A stretch of 64,000 nucleotides of DNA from CAVTSA01 sp963737225 (GTDB lineage: Bacteria > Chloroflexota > Dormibacteria > Dormibacterales > Dormibacteraceae). How positions within the stretch are numbered: position 1 is the first letter of the stretch; the number at the start of each line of letters is the position of its first letter. Below are positions 25,781-33,724 of the stretch, piece by piece. The stretch spans positions 62,001-126,000 of the forward strand of contig CAVTSA010000007.1 of NCBI GenBank assembly GCA_963737225.1, in the 5' to 3' direction. Below the pieces are notes generated by a model. It worked only from the letters and a program-made list of their open reading frames with translations, was not told the DNA's origin and did no database searches. A program made the translations under genes and the position numbers.

Positions 25781-26764
25781 TTATGCGCCCAGAATCGAGG
25801 CTGCGTCGAGCCGGCCGTCGCCGATGGCGGACCGGAAGGTCGCGATGGTCGCGGCGATCCCCTCAGGCAGCGGCGTGCGCGGGAGGGGGCCGAGACGCGC
25901 CAGCACCGCGTCGGGATCGACGGCGACCGAGAAGGGAAGGCTCGCCTCCGCGGCGTCGACCTGCGCGCCCGGCGCCGCCGCCAGGATCAGCTCCACCACC
26001 TCGCCCATGCCCGCCGTCTCCACCGGCAGGTTGTAGGTCTCCGCCGGCCCCCCGTCGTCGGCGGCCAGCGCGGCGGCGATGAACCCCGACGCCACGTCCT
26101 GCGTGAAGGCATAGCCGCTCCTGCCACCCCACCCGATGTGATACGGACGGCCGGCGGCGGCGGCGAGCATCCCCAGGGTCGGGCTGGAGGTCACGCCCTG
26201 GTCGCGCCCGGGCCCGTAGACGGTGAGCGGGCGCAGCCCGATCGACCGCACGCCCCAGTCGGCCGCGTACACACGCGCCAGCCATTCGTCGCAGAGCTTG
26301 TGCGCCCCGTACAGCGTGGCCGGGGCGGGGGCGGCATCGTGGGCGAGAGGGCCGGGAGGGTATCCGTCTGCCGGGCCGTAGACGGCCACCGAGCTGGCGA
26401 AGGCGATGCCGCGGACCTGCTCCTGATTGCGCCGCGCCGTCTCCAGCACCGCCGTCGTGCCCTCGACGTTGACTCGAGCGCCCAGGAGTGGCCGGGCACG
26501 GGCGAAGGGGACCTGGAGCGCCGCCAGGTGGATCAGTCGCGTCGCGCCCTGGTCCACCACCAGGCGGGACAGGGACTCGACGTCGGTCACGTCGCAGTGA
26601 TGCAGGGGCACCGTCTCTTCGAGGGCCGGATCCAGCAGGCGCCAGCGCTGGCGGTCCTCACCGAGGTCGGTGGCCACGATCCCGAGTCCTCGCTGGTCGA
26701 GGAGGTGCACGACCCAGCTCCCGATGCAGCCGAGCGCTCCGGTGACCAGCACGCGCTCTTCCAT
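25781..26764 (-). CDS. NAD-dependent epimerase/dehydratase (extended SDR)
   Basis: A 327-residue extended short-chain dehydrogenase acting on nucleotide sugars or related sugars. It starts with the Rossmann glycine motif TGALGCIGS and shows YGAHK as the catalytic YxxxK, GRDQGVT and GLRPLTVYGPG, typical of UDP-sugar epimerases. The ATG at 26764 has an AGGAGG ribosome-binding site 8 nt upstream; the frame extends further upstream without family likeness. It is downstream of the SDR gene and 11 bp ahead of the mutarotase gene. Confidence 0.83.
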   Translation of the reverse strand: MEERVLVTGALGCIGSWVVHLLDQRGLGIVATDLGEDRQRWRLLDPALEETVPLHHCDVTDVESLSRLVVDQGATRLIHLAALQVPFARARPLLGARVNVEGTTAVLETARRNQEQVRGIAFASSVAVYGPADGYPPGPLAHDAAPAPATLYGAHKLCDEWLARVYAADWGVRSIGLRPLTVYGPGRDQGVTSSPTLGMLAAAAGRPYHIGWGGRSGYAFTQDVASGFIAAALAADDGGPAETYNLPVETAGMGEVVELILAAAPGAQVDAAEASLPFSVAVDPDAVLARLGPLPRTPLPEGIAATIATFRSAIGDGRLDAASILGA

Positions 26765-26811
26765 CCTGTTACCTCCTGTTACCGCCCACGGTATCCGGAT
26801 TGCTCTGGTGT

Positions 26812-27717
26812 CTAGAGCGTGATGGGGACGCCGGTGAGCCGCTCGGACACCTCCCACAGGCGGCGGGCCGCGTCCGGGTCGAGCGCGGCCGGAGGCAGCG
26901 CCGCCGGCGCCGGGCCCCGGCCCTCCCGGCCCGGGCCCCAGTAGGAGCCGCTCGGGACGCTCATGGTGGCCGCGTAGAGCGTCGGCAGCGTGCCGCGCCG
27001 TGGAGAGTCCCCCGCCAGGGCCATGACCGCGGTGCCCAGGCGCCCCACCCAGCGCGGGCCGCCGACACCGGAGGCGAGCCCGGTGGCGGCGAACCCGGGG
27101 TGGGCGGCGGTGGCCAGCAACGGGGTCTGCGCCGTCTCCGAGCGGCGCGCCAGCTCGCGCATGAAGAGGAGGTTGGCCAGCTTCGACTGCATGTAGGCTC
27201 GCCAGCGGTCGTAGTGCCGCTCTGCCTGCAGGTCGTCGAAGTCGATGCCGGCGTTGCGGGCAGCGTTGCTGGCGACCACCACGACACGCGGGGCCGGTGC
27301 CGCCAGCAGGTGCGGCAGCAACCGCCCGGTGAGCGCGAAATGACCCAGGTGGTTGGTCCCCAGCGTGGTTTCGAATCCGTCCCGGGTGCGGCCATACGGG
27401 ACGAACGCGATCCCCGCGTTGTTGACCAGCAGGTCGAGCCGCGCTGCCGAAGCCGACTCGCGCTCCGCGAACGCCTGCACCGACGAGAGGTCGGCAAGGT
27501 CGAGGAGCGAGGATTCGACGTGTGCTCGCGGGACGTCCTCGCGGATACGGGCGACCGCGGCATCCGCCCGGCCGGCGCTGCGCGCGGCGATCACCACCGT
27601 CGCGCCGTGGGCGGCCAGGAGCAGTGCCGTCCAGTACCCGAGGCCGCTGTTGCCGCCGGTGACGACGGCGCGGAGCCCGCTCAGGTCGGGGAGTCGGGCG
27701 TCCGACCAGCCGCTCAT
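26812..27717 (-). CDS. Short-chain dehydrogenase/reductase (retinol-dehydrogenase-like)
   Basis: A 301-residue classical SDR. It has the cofactor motif TGGNSGLG (about 20-27), NNAG (about 97-100), a catalytic Ser in VVVVASNAARNAG and YMQSK as the YxxxK. The length and NNAGIAFVPYGRTRDGFE segment resemble retinol-dehydrogenase-like/oxidoreductase members using NADP(H). Second gene of the minus-strand sugar operon, 50 bp after the ROK kinase stop. Substrate not known. Confidence 0.83.
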   Translation of the reverse strand: MSGWSDARLPDLSGLRAVVTGGNSGLGYWTALLLAAHGATVVIAARSAGRADAAVARIREDVPRAHVESSLLDLADLSSVQAFAERESASAARLDLLVNNAGIAFVPYGRTRDGFETTLGTNHLGHFALTGRLLPHLLAAPAPRVVVVASNAARNAGIDFDDLQAERHYDRWRAYMQSKLANLLFMRELARRSETAQTPLLATAAHPGFAATGLASGVGGPRWVGRLGTAVMALAGDSPRRGTLPTLYAATMSVPSGSYWGPGREGRGPAPAALPPAALDPDAARRLWEVSERLTGVPITL

Positions 27718-27766
27718 CCCGGGCTCGCCGCGCCGCTGAGCGTGACGCGGAACGCGGGATGGTTCG

Positions 27767-28729
27767 TCATCCGCCGGCGAGGACCGCCGCTCCGACCGCG
27801 CCGGACAGGTCGCCGAGCTCCGTGCCGAGAAACGTGGGTGCGTGCTCGGGCACGAACAGACGCGGCAGAGTGGCCTCCTTGACCGCCTTCACGAACGGAT
27901 CGCCGAGGCGGTCCCCGAGCCCGCCGCCGATGATGATGGCGTCCAGGTCGAGCAGGTTCTGGGCGTTGGCGAGCGCGATGCCGAGCGCCCACACCGCGTC
28001 GTCGATGAGCCCGCGCGTCACCTTGTCCCCGTGCTTCAGCGCGGCTGCGATCACACCCGAGGTGGCCCGGTCGCGGCCCCGGTGGCGCATCAACCGGAAG
28101 AGGTCGGTGTCGCGCCCTTTCTCCAGCAGGCGCCGGGCCTCCGCCTCGATGCAGCCGCGCCCCGCGTACGCCTCCAGGTGACCCTTCTGGCCGCAGCTGC
28201 AGACGCGCCCGTCGGGCTTGACCGTCGTGTGCCCGATCTCGCCGGCGGCGCCGTGTCCGAGTCGGAGGCGGCCGTCGAGGATCAGCCCGCCACCGACGCC
28301 GGTGCCGACGAACACCCCGAGCACGTTGTCGAAACGCCGCCCGGCCCCGCGCTTCCACTCGCCGCGAACCGCCACCCGGACATCGTTGTCGACCTTGACC
28401 GGGATCCCGCCGAACTCCTCCGACAGCCGGCTTCCGACCGCGACCGGTGCCCCGTCGAACCCGGGGACGTTGCGCGCGTTCCCGACCATGCCCTCGGCCT
28501 CGATGTCGCCGGGGCTGCCGAGACCGATGCCCGAGATCTGACTCGCGGTCGTCTCGGCGGCGTCGATGGCGCCCCGGATAGAGGCCACGATGGTTTTGAT
28601 GACGTCGTCGGCGCCGGTCTGCGGGGTCGGCACCCGAACGTTCCCGAGGACCTTGCGATCCCCCATCACCACCGTCTCGATCTTGGTCCCACCGAGGTCC
28701 ACGCCCGCGTGGAGCGACTTCGTCTGCAC
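27767..28729 (-). CDS. ROK-family sugar kinase (glucokinase-like)
   Basis: A 320-residue ROK kinase phosphorylating glucose or a related sugar with ATP. The N-terminal phosphate loop is AGVDLGGTK and the second ATP motif FVGTGVGGGLILDG; GEIGHTTV holds the catalytic-region residues. The ROK zinc motif reads CSCGQKGHLE, with His replacing the usual third Cys. The GTG at 28729 is favoured because a TACGCT -10 element precedes it by 7 nt (leaderless type); the frame continues upstream without likeness. It heads the eight-gene minus-strand operon and diverges from the Ser/Thr kinase gene. Confidence 0.85.
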   Translation of the reverse strand: MQTKSLHAGVDLGGTKIETVVMGDRKVLGNVRVPTPQTGADDVIKTIVASIRGAIDAAETTASQISGIGLGSPGDIEAEGMVGNARNVPGFDGAPVAVGSRLSEEFGGIPVKVDNDVRVAVRGEWKRGAGRRFDNVLGVFVGTGVGGGLILDGRLRLGHGAAGEIGHTTVKPDGRVCSCGQKGHLEAYAGRGCIEAEARRLLEKGRDTDLFRLMRHRGRDRATSGVIAAALKHGDKVTRGLIDDAVWALGIALANAQNLLDLDAIIIGGGLGDRLGDPFVKAVKEATLPRLFVPEHAPTFLGTELGDLSGAVGAAVLAGG

Positions 28730-28736
28730 GCCCCTA

Positions 28737-28742
28737 AGCGTA
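28737..28742 (-). promoter_or_regulatory. -10 element of the ROK-kinase-led operon (leaderless type)
   Basis: Read on the minus strand, TACGCT is followed by 7 nt and the GTG start of the ROK kinase. The same TANNNT-to-start spacing is found at other genes here, so the operon mRNA is predicted to begin at or near the start codon. Confidence 0.45.
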
Positions 28743-28862
28743 GGCACTGGAGGGCGCCCCGGCCACACGAGCGTCCCGCGAAGCCCCGGCCCCCGGGGCG
28801 GGGGGAACCGTGCCCCATGAGACAATTCCTTACGCCGCCCGGGCCGGGCCGCCGTTGCCGCC

Positions 28863-29906
28863 ATGGATGACGATGTCCTGATCGGAACCAAGATTCGCTC
28901 CTATACCGTCGTCGAGCGTCTCGGCGTCGGAGGTTTCGGGAGCGTCTACCGCGTGCACCACGACGACCTCGATCTGGACCGTGCGCTCAAGGTCCTCCAC
29001 CGCTCGATCGGCGCCGACCAGGTGCAGCGGGAGCGATTCCTGCGCGAGGCGCGGACCACGGCCAAGCTCCGCGACTCGCACATCGTGGCGGTCTACGACG
29101 TGTTCGACGAGCGCGGCCTGCTGTGCATCGTGATGGACCTCATCTCGCCCTCTCGCACGCTGGCCGAGGACCTCCGTCAGCGGCGTGGCCCGCTCCCGCG
29201 CCCCGAACTGCTGCGACTGGGCCGTGAGATCGCCGAGGCGCTGGACGTCGCCCACGCGCACGGCGTCGTGCACCGGGACGTCAAGCCGCAGAACATCCTG
29301 CTCACGATGCCCAACGGCCAGGCTCTGCTGGGGGACTTCGGGATCGCTCGCACGACGCACGACGTCGGGATGACCGAGACCGGAATCTCTCTCGGAACCC
29401 CGACCTACATGTCGCCGGAGCAGTTGGGCTACGGCGACGGTCAGGTGGACGGCCGCTCGGACGACTACTCCCTCGCGCTCGTCCTCTTCGAGGCGGCGAC
29501 CGGGCAGCAGCCGTACGGCAGCGGCCACAACGCGATCGCCGGACACCTGGGCAGCAAGCCGCTGCCGCGGGCGTCGGTGCTCAACCCGGCGCTCCCGCCG
29601 GCCCTGGACGGCGTGTTCGCCCGCGGCCTGGCTCGGGACCCCGCCGCCCGCTTCGTGCGCGCCGGCGATCTGGCAGGGGCGCTGGCGCAAGCTTTCCAGG
29701 CACAGCCGGCGACGTCCTGGTCGCCGACACCCGCAGGCCCGGCAGGCCCCGCGCCGCAGCCCCGGCCGGTCTGGACCGGCGCCGGCAGCGCCCCGGCGGC
29801 CCCTGCCTACCCGGTCGCGCGCCATCGCCGTCGCCCACGCCCGCGGCGTCGCCCTCGCCCGTCGCCTCCCAGGTCCGCCCCCCGGTCTCCGGCAACGTCC
29901 GGGTGA
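28863..29906 (+). CDS. Ser/Thr protein kinase (PknB-like), kinase domain part
   Basis: Eukaryote-like serine/threonine kinase. The kinase domain spans about residues 12-270: glycine loop LGVGGFGSVY, VAIK-type lysine in RALKVLH, catalytic loop VVHRDVKPQNILL, DFG in LLGDFGIARTT, and activation-loop end GTPTYMSPEQ. After the domain comes a Pro/Ala linker that turns abruptly into an unnatural Arg/Pro run and stops at 29906. The natural continuation (Pro/Ser linker plus transmembrane helix) is in another frame, so a small indel near 29813-29820 in a GCGCGC run separates them. An FHA protein follows. ATG start at 28863; no clear ribosome-binding site. Confidence 0.85.
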   Translation: MDDDVLIGTKIRSYTVVERLGVGGFGSVYRVHHDDLDLDRALKVLHRSIGADQVQRERFLREARTTAKLRDSHIVAVYDVFDERGLLCIVMDLISPSRTLAEDLRQRRGPLPRPELLRLGREIAEALDVAHAHGVVHRDVKPQNILLTMPNGQALLGDFGIARTTHDVGMTETGISLGTPTYMSPEQLGYGDGQVDGRSDDYSLALVLFEAATGQQPYGSGHNAIAGHLGSKPLPRASVLNPALPPALDGVFARGLARDPAARFVRAGDLAGALAQAFQAQPATSWSPTPAGPAGPAPQPRPVWTGAGSAPAAPAYPVARHRRRPRPRRRPRPSPPRSAPRSPATSG

Positions 29907-30124
29907 GGGCATCACGGTCGGGGCCACAGCAGATACCGGGCGCCCCGCCGGCCGTCAACTCGCCCTCCCGTGGCGTCCCGACGGCAAGGTCCCGAGGTAG
30001 CTACCGGCCTCCGGTGCGGCGGCGCCGGGACCCCCTGCTGCGGGTTTTCGTGATCCTGGGGATCATCGTGGCGGCGATCGTGCTCCTGCTTATCATCATC
30101 GACGCCGTCTCGGGGAGCCTCTGA
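29903..30124 (+). CDS. Displaced C-terminal membrane segment of the Ser/Thr kinase
   Basis: A 73-codon frame from GTG 29903 (GTGA overlap with the kinase stop) ending in one strong transmembrane helix (VFVILGIIVAAIVLLLIIID) and a 6-residue tail, preceded by a basic RRRRD stop-transfer-like stretch. Read upstream of its GTG, the same frame stays open into the linker as a Pro/Ser-rich sequence (PSPSPTPAASPSPVASQ), as expected for a PknB juxtamembrane linker. It is therefore most likely the true kinase C-terminus separated by an indel; a coupled separate small membrane protein is the alternative. Confidence 0.6.
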   Translation: MRASRSGPQQIPGAPPAVNSPSRGVPTARSRGSYRPPVRRRRDPLLRVFVILGIIVAAIVLLLIIIDAVSGSL

Positions 30125-30170
30125 GTCGCGCTCGACGAGGACGGAGACGAAGACCGAGAAGGAGAACACG

Positions 30171-30467
30171 ATGCCGGGAGCCCTTCGGGTCACGCTGCCC
30201 AACGGTGGGGGCGTCATCCAGGAGACGACGATCGTCGGTCGCGGATCGCGCGCCCAGCTCGATTGTCCCGACCAGCGGGTGTCGCGCCGTCATCTCGAGC
30301 TGCGGCCGGAGGCGACCGGGTGGGTCGCGGTCGACCTGGAGAGCCGGTTCGGCACCTGGCTCGACGGCTACCGGGTGGACGAGATCGAGGTCTCGGAGCC
30401 GATCACGCTGCGGCTCGGCGACGCGGAGACCGGTTTCCCGGTCCAGCTGACGCCGCTCGACAATTAG
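30171..30467 (+). CDS. FHA-domain protein
   Basis: A 98-residue stand-alone forkhead-associated domain that binds phosphothreonine peptides. The conserved phosphopeptide-binding residues are visible in IVGRGSRAQ (Gly-Arg), RVSRRHLEL (Ser and His) and FGTWLDG (replacing the usual N-G-T with T-W). It follows the Ser/Thr kinase on the same strand by 46 bp, with an AAGGAG-like ribosome-binding site before the ATG, and is a likely substrate or reader of that kinase. Confidence 0.88.
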   Translation: MPGALRVTLPNGGGVIQETTIVGRGSRAQLDCPDQRVSRRHLELRPEATGWVAVDLESRFGTWLDGYRVDEIEVSEPITLRLGDAETGFPVQLTPLDN

Positions 30468-30500
30468 CACCGCTGCGCCGGCGTCCTTGGACGGGGGCCG

Positions 30501-30554
30501 TTGGTGCACCAATCGCCCGGAATCGGCGCCCGGAGTGGGGCGTTGGTGCACCAA
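30501..30554. repeat. Paired-palindrome element A (42-bp spacing)
   Basis: Two perfect 12-bp palindromes TTGGTGCACCAA at 30501-30512 and 30543-30554, each followed by TCGCCCG, with centres exactly 42 bp apart. Located between the FHA gene and hisS, about 80 bp before the hisS start. The same sequence pair recurs at 59131-59184, and a pair with a different palindrome but identical 42-bp spacing is at 33733-33790. Confidence 0.85.
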
Positions 30555-30622
30555 TCGCCCGGTTGGCGAGTGCGCGTCCGGCGGGTCGCGCCCGCGTTCG
30601 GGGGCGGGGTGGGGAACCACCG

Positions 30623-30628
30623 TAGACT
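30623..30628 (+). promoter_or_regulatory. -10 element of hisS (leaderless type)
   Basis: TAGACT followed by 6 nt and the GTG start of hisS. The spacing predicts transcription beginning at the start codon. Confidence 0.45.
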
Positions 30629-30634
30629 TCGCGG

Positions 30635-31933
30635 GTGCCTCGAAGCCAGCCGATTCGCGCCGCCCGCGGGGTCCGCGACCTGCTCCCTGACGCGCTCCCG
30701 ACCTGGCGTGAGGTGCTGCACGCGGCCAGGTGCCAGGCGGAGCGGTTCGGCTACCAGGAGATCGAGGTACCGGTGGTGGAGCCCGAGGCCCTGGTCGAAC
30801 GTGGGGTCGGCGGCGACACCGACGTGGTCCGGAAGGAGATCTACCGGATCCAGCCGATGGTGGAGGGGGGTGGCACCCCGCTCGTCCTCCGGCCCGAGGC
30901 GACGGCCGGGATCGTGCGGGCCTACTTCGAGGGCAACCTGAACCAGGGGCCCCAGCCGGTCCGGCTCTGGACGGCCGGCTCGATGTTCCGGCACGACCGC
31001 CCCCAGGCCGGCCGCTACCGCCAGTTCCAGCAGTTCGACGTGGAGGCGATCGGCGACCCCGGGGCGGCGTTCGACGCCGAGGTGGTGGAGCTCACCTGGG
31101 GGTGGTACCGGGACCTCGGTGTGGAGGGACTGACCCTGGAGCTGAACAGCATCGGGGATGCCCGCTGCCGCCCCGCGTACCTGGAGCGCCTGCGCGACTA
31201 CTTCGTGGCCTACCGCGACCGCCTCGGCGCGGACGATCAGCGCCGTCTGGAGACCAATCCGCTGCGCCTGCTGGACTCGAAGGAACCGGCGCTGGTCGAG
31301 CTGCGGGAGGGGGCGCCGCGCATCACCGATTTCCTCTGCGACGAGTGCGCCGCCCACTGGGACGAGGTGCGGTCGCTGCTCGACGCGGCCGGGATCGGGT
31401 ACCGCCTCAACCCGTATCTGGTGCGCGGCCTGGACTACTACACGCGGACGGTGTGGGAGTACCAGCACGAGTCGCTGGGCGGGGCTCAGAACTCGCTCGG
31501 CGGCGGCGGCCGCTACGACGGGCTGGCGGAGGCGCTCGGATACCCGCCGACGCCGGCCGTCGGCTTTGCGGGTGGGCTGGACCGGATCGTGCTGGTGCTC
31601 GACGCGCAGCGGGGGGGACCGCGGGGGCGCCCGGCGGCCGACCTGCTGCTGCTTCCCGACGGAGAGGGCCTCGGGGTGGCGGCGGCGACGGTCGCGCGGC
31701 ATGCCCGCACCGCGACGTCGGTCGCCGCCGACTACTCCCGGCGGAGCCTGCGAGCCAAGATGCGGGCGGCCTCACGCAGCGGTGCGCGCTGGGTCGCGAT
31801 CATGAACCCCGACGAAGCCGGCCGCCGGGTGGTCCAGCTGCGAGAGCTGGACTCCGGCGAGCAGCGCGAGGTCACGTGGGCCGACCTGCCGGCCGCGCTC
31901 GCGCCCGGGACCCATCCAGGAGACCTTGCATGA
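30635..31933 (+). CDS. hisS: Histidyl-tRNA synthetase
   Basis: Class II aminoacyl-tRNA synthetase that charges tRNA-His in the cytoplasm. The 432-residue protein begins RAARGVRDLLPD (family N-terminus), has motif 2 in FRHDRPQAGRYRQFQQFDVE, the histidine-specific RGLDYYTRTVWEYQ and GGGGRYDGL, and a C-terminal anticodon-binding domain. GTG start at 30635 directly behind a -10 element. Its TGA overlaps the aspS ATG (ATGA), the common hisS-aspS pairing. Confidence 0.95.
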   Translation: MPRSQPIRAARGVRDLLPDALPTWREVLHAARCQAERFGYQEIEVPVVEPEALVERGVGGDTDVVRKEIYRIQPMVEGGGTPLVLRPEATAGIVRAYFEGNLNQGPQPVRLWTAGSMFRHDRPQAGRYRQFQQFDVEAIGDPGAAFDAEVVELTWGWYRDLGVEGLTLELNSIGDARCRPAYLERLRDYFVAYRDRLGADDQRRLETNPLRLLDSKEPALVELREGAPRITDFLCDECAAHWDEVRSLLDAAGIGYRLNPYLVRGLDYYTRTVWEYQHESLGGAQNSLGGGGRYDGLAEALGYPPTPAVGFAGGLDRIVLVLDAQRGGPRGRPAADLLLLPDGEGLGVAAATVARHARTATSVAADYSRRSLRAKMRAASRSGARWVAIMNPDEAGRRVVQLRELDSGEQREVTWADLPAALAPGTHPGDLA

Positions 31934-33691
31934 GCGGATATCGATCACCCCACTGCGGATCGCTGCGCGCCGGGGACGCGGGCCATCAGGTGGAGCTCTA
32001 CGGCTGGGTCAACCGGCGGCGGGATCACGGGGGGCTGATCTTCATCGACCTCCGCGACCGCTGGGGCCTGGTCCAGGTGGTCTTCAACCCGGAGGTCGCC
32101 CCCGCCGCCCACGCCACCGCCGAGAGCCTGCGGTCCGAGTACTGCGTGCACGTGACGGGGCGGGTCGAACGCCGTCCCGAGGGCTCGGAGAACCCGCACC
32201 TGGCGACCGGCGAGGTCGAGGTTTTCGCGTCCGCGCTGGAGGTCCTCTCGCCCTCGTTGACGCCGCCCTTCCTGATCGACGGGGAGCAGGAGGCGGACGA
32301 GCAGACGCGCCTCCGCTTCCGCTACCTGGACCTCCGGCGGCAGCGGATGCAGCGGATCCTGCAGGTCCGGCACCGCGTGAACCACCTGACCCGGAACTAC
32401 TTCGACGACAACGACTTCTGGGAGGTGGAAACCCCGATCCTCACCAAGTCGACGCCGGAGGGGGCCCGCGACTTCCTGGTGCCCTCGCGTCTGCAGCCGG
32501 GCGAGTTCTTCGCGCTCCCGCAGTCGCCGCAGCAGCTGAAGCAGCTCCTGATGGTGGCGGGCGTGCAGCGGTACTACCAGATCGCCCGCTGCCTCCGCGA
32601 CGAGGACCTGCGTGCCGACCGCGCGGCCGAGTTCACGCAGCTCGACCTCGAGATGTCGTTCTGCGACGAGGAGGACGTCTTCGAGGTCGGCGAAGGGTGG
32701 ATCGGCACCCTGTGGAAAGAGATCCTGGGCGTCGACCTGCCGCGACCCTGGCAGGTGATGTCGATGAACGAGACGCTGCTCCGCTACGGCACCGACAAGC
32801 CGGACCTCCGCTTCGAGCTCGAGATCGCCGACCTGGGCGAGGTGCTGGCGCGGACGGAGGCGCGGGTGTTCCGCCAGGCCCTGGATTCCGGCGGTGTGGT
32901 GCGCGGGCTCGCGGTGCCCCGCGGACGGGACCTGACGCGGCGCGAGCTCGACGAGCTGGTCCAGGTGGCGCGGGGCGCGGGGGGCGGCGGACTCGCTTGG
33001 CTTCCGGGCGGTCCACTCGACAAGTTCCTGAGCGCGGAGGAGATCGAGGGCGTCAAGCGCGCGACCGGGGCGGGTGAGGATGACCTGGTCCTGATCGCGG
33101 CCGACCGCCGGCGCCGGGCGGAGAAGGTGATGGGCCTGATCCGGACCGAGATCGCGCGGCGCCGGGGTCTGATCCGGGAGGGGGAGTGGCGGTTCCTCTG
33201 GATCTACCCCATGAACCTGTTCGAGGAGGACGACGAGGGTCGCCTGACCTACGGGCACCACCCCTTCACGCGGCCGATGGAGGAGGACCTGGAGCACATC
33301 GAGACGCGCCCCTACGACGTACGCGCGCACGCCTACGACATCGTCTGCAACGGCTACGAGCTTGCCAGCGGCAGCCTCCGGATCTACGACCGGGCGGCTG
33401 CAGGAACGCGTGTTCCAGATCCTGGGGCTGCCGGACCAGGAGATCCAGGATCGGTTCGGCCACCTTCTGCGGGCGTTCGAGTACGGGGTGCCGCCCCACG
33501 GCGGGATCGCGCCCGGCCTCGACCGCATCGTGATGCTGCTCGCGGGGACCGACAACATCCGCGACGTGATCGCGTTCCCCAAGACGCAGTCGAACCAGGA
33601 CCTGCTGATGGACGCCCCGTCCGCGGTCGACGCGCGCCAGCTGGAGGACCTCCACATCCGGATCCAGCTGCCCAAACCCCCGCCCGCCTGA
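31930..33691 (+). CDS. aspS: Aspartyl-tRNA synthetase, with a frameshift near 33393
   Basis: Class II synthetase charging tRNA-Asp (or tRNA-Asp/Asn if non-discriminating). The N-terminal OB anticodon-binding domain (VELYGWVNRRRDHGGLIFID), motif 2 (YYQIARCLRDEDLRADRAAE), the GAD insertion and class II motif 3 (HGGIAPGLDRIVMLLAG) are present. The frame is lost after SGSLRIYDR: a GGG at 33392-33394 seems to have one extra G, and the +1 frame continues with the correct ending LQERVFQILGLPDQ to the stop at 33691. Without the extra base the protein would be 586 residues, normal for the family. As aspS is essential, a sequencing or assembly error is likelier than a true mutation. Confidence 0.9.
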
Positions 33692-33724
33692 GCGCCGTTT
33701 GCCCTCCCCTCTCACCCCACGCCT

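Noticed and set aside
30487..30620. Short proteins read from the palindromic element (WCTN-rich frames)
   Set aside because: The reading frames arise from the repeated palindromes and have no start signal or independent conservation; they are repeat DNA, not genes.
30730..31929. Long plus-strand frame running through hisS before aspS
   Set aside because: It is the out-of-frame shadow of hisS; only the part from 31930 is real coding sequence (aspS).
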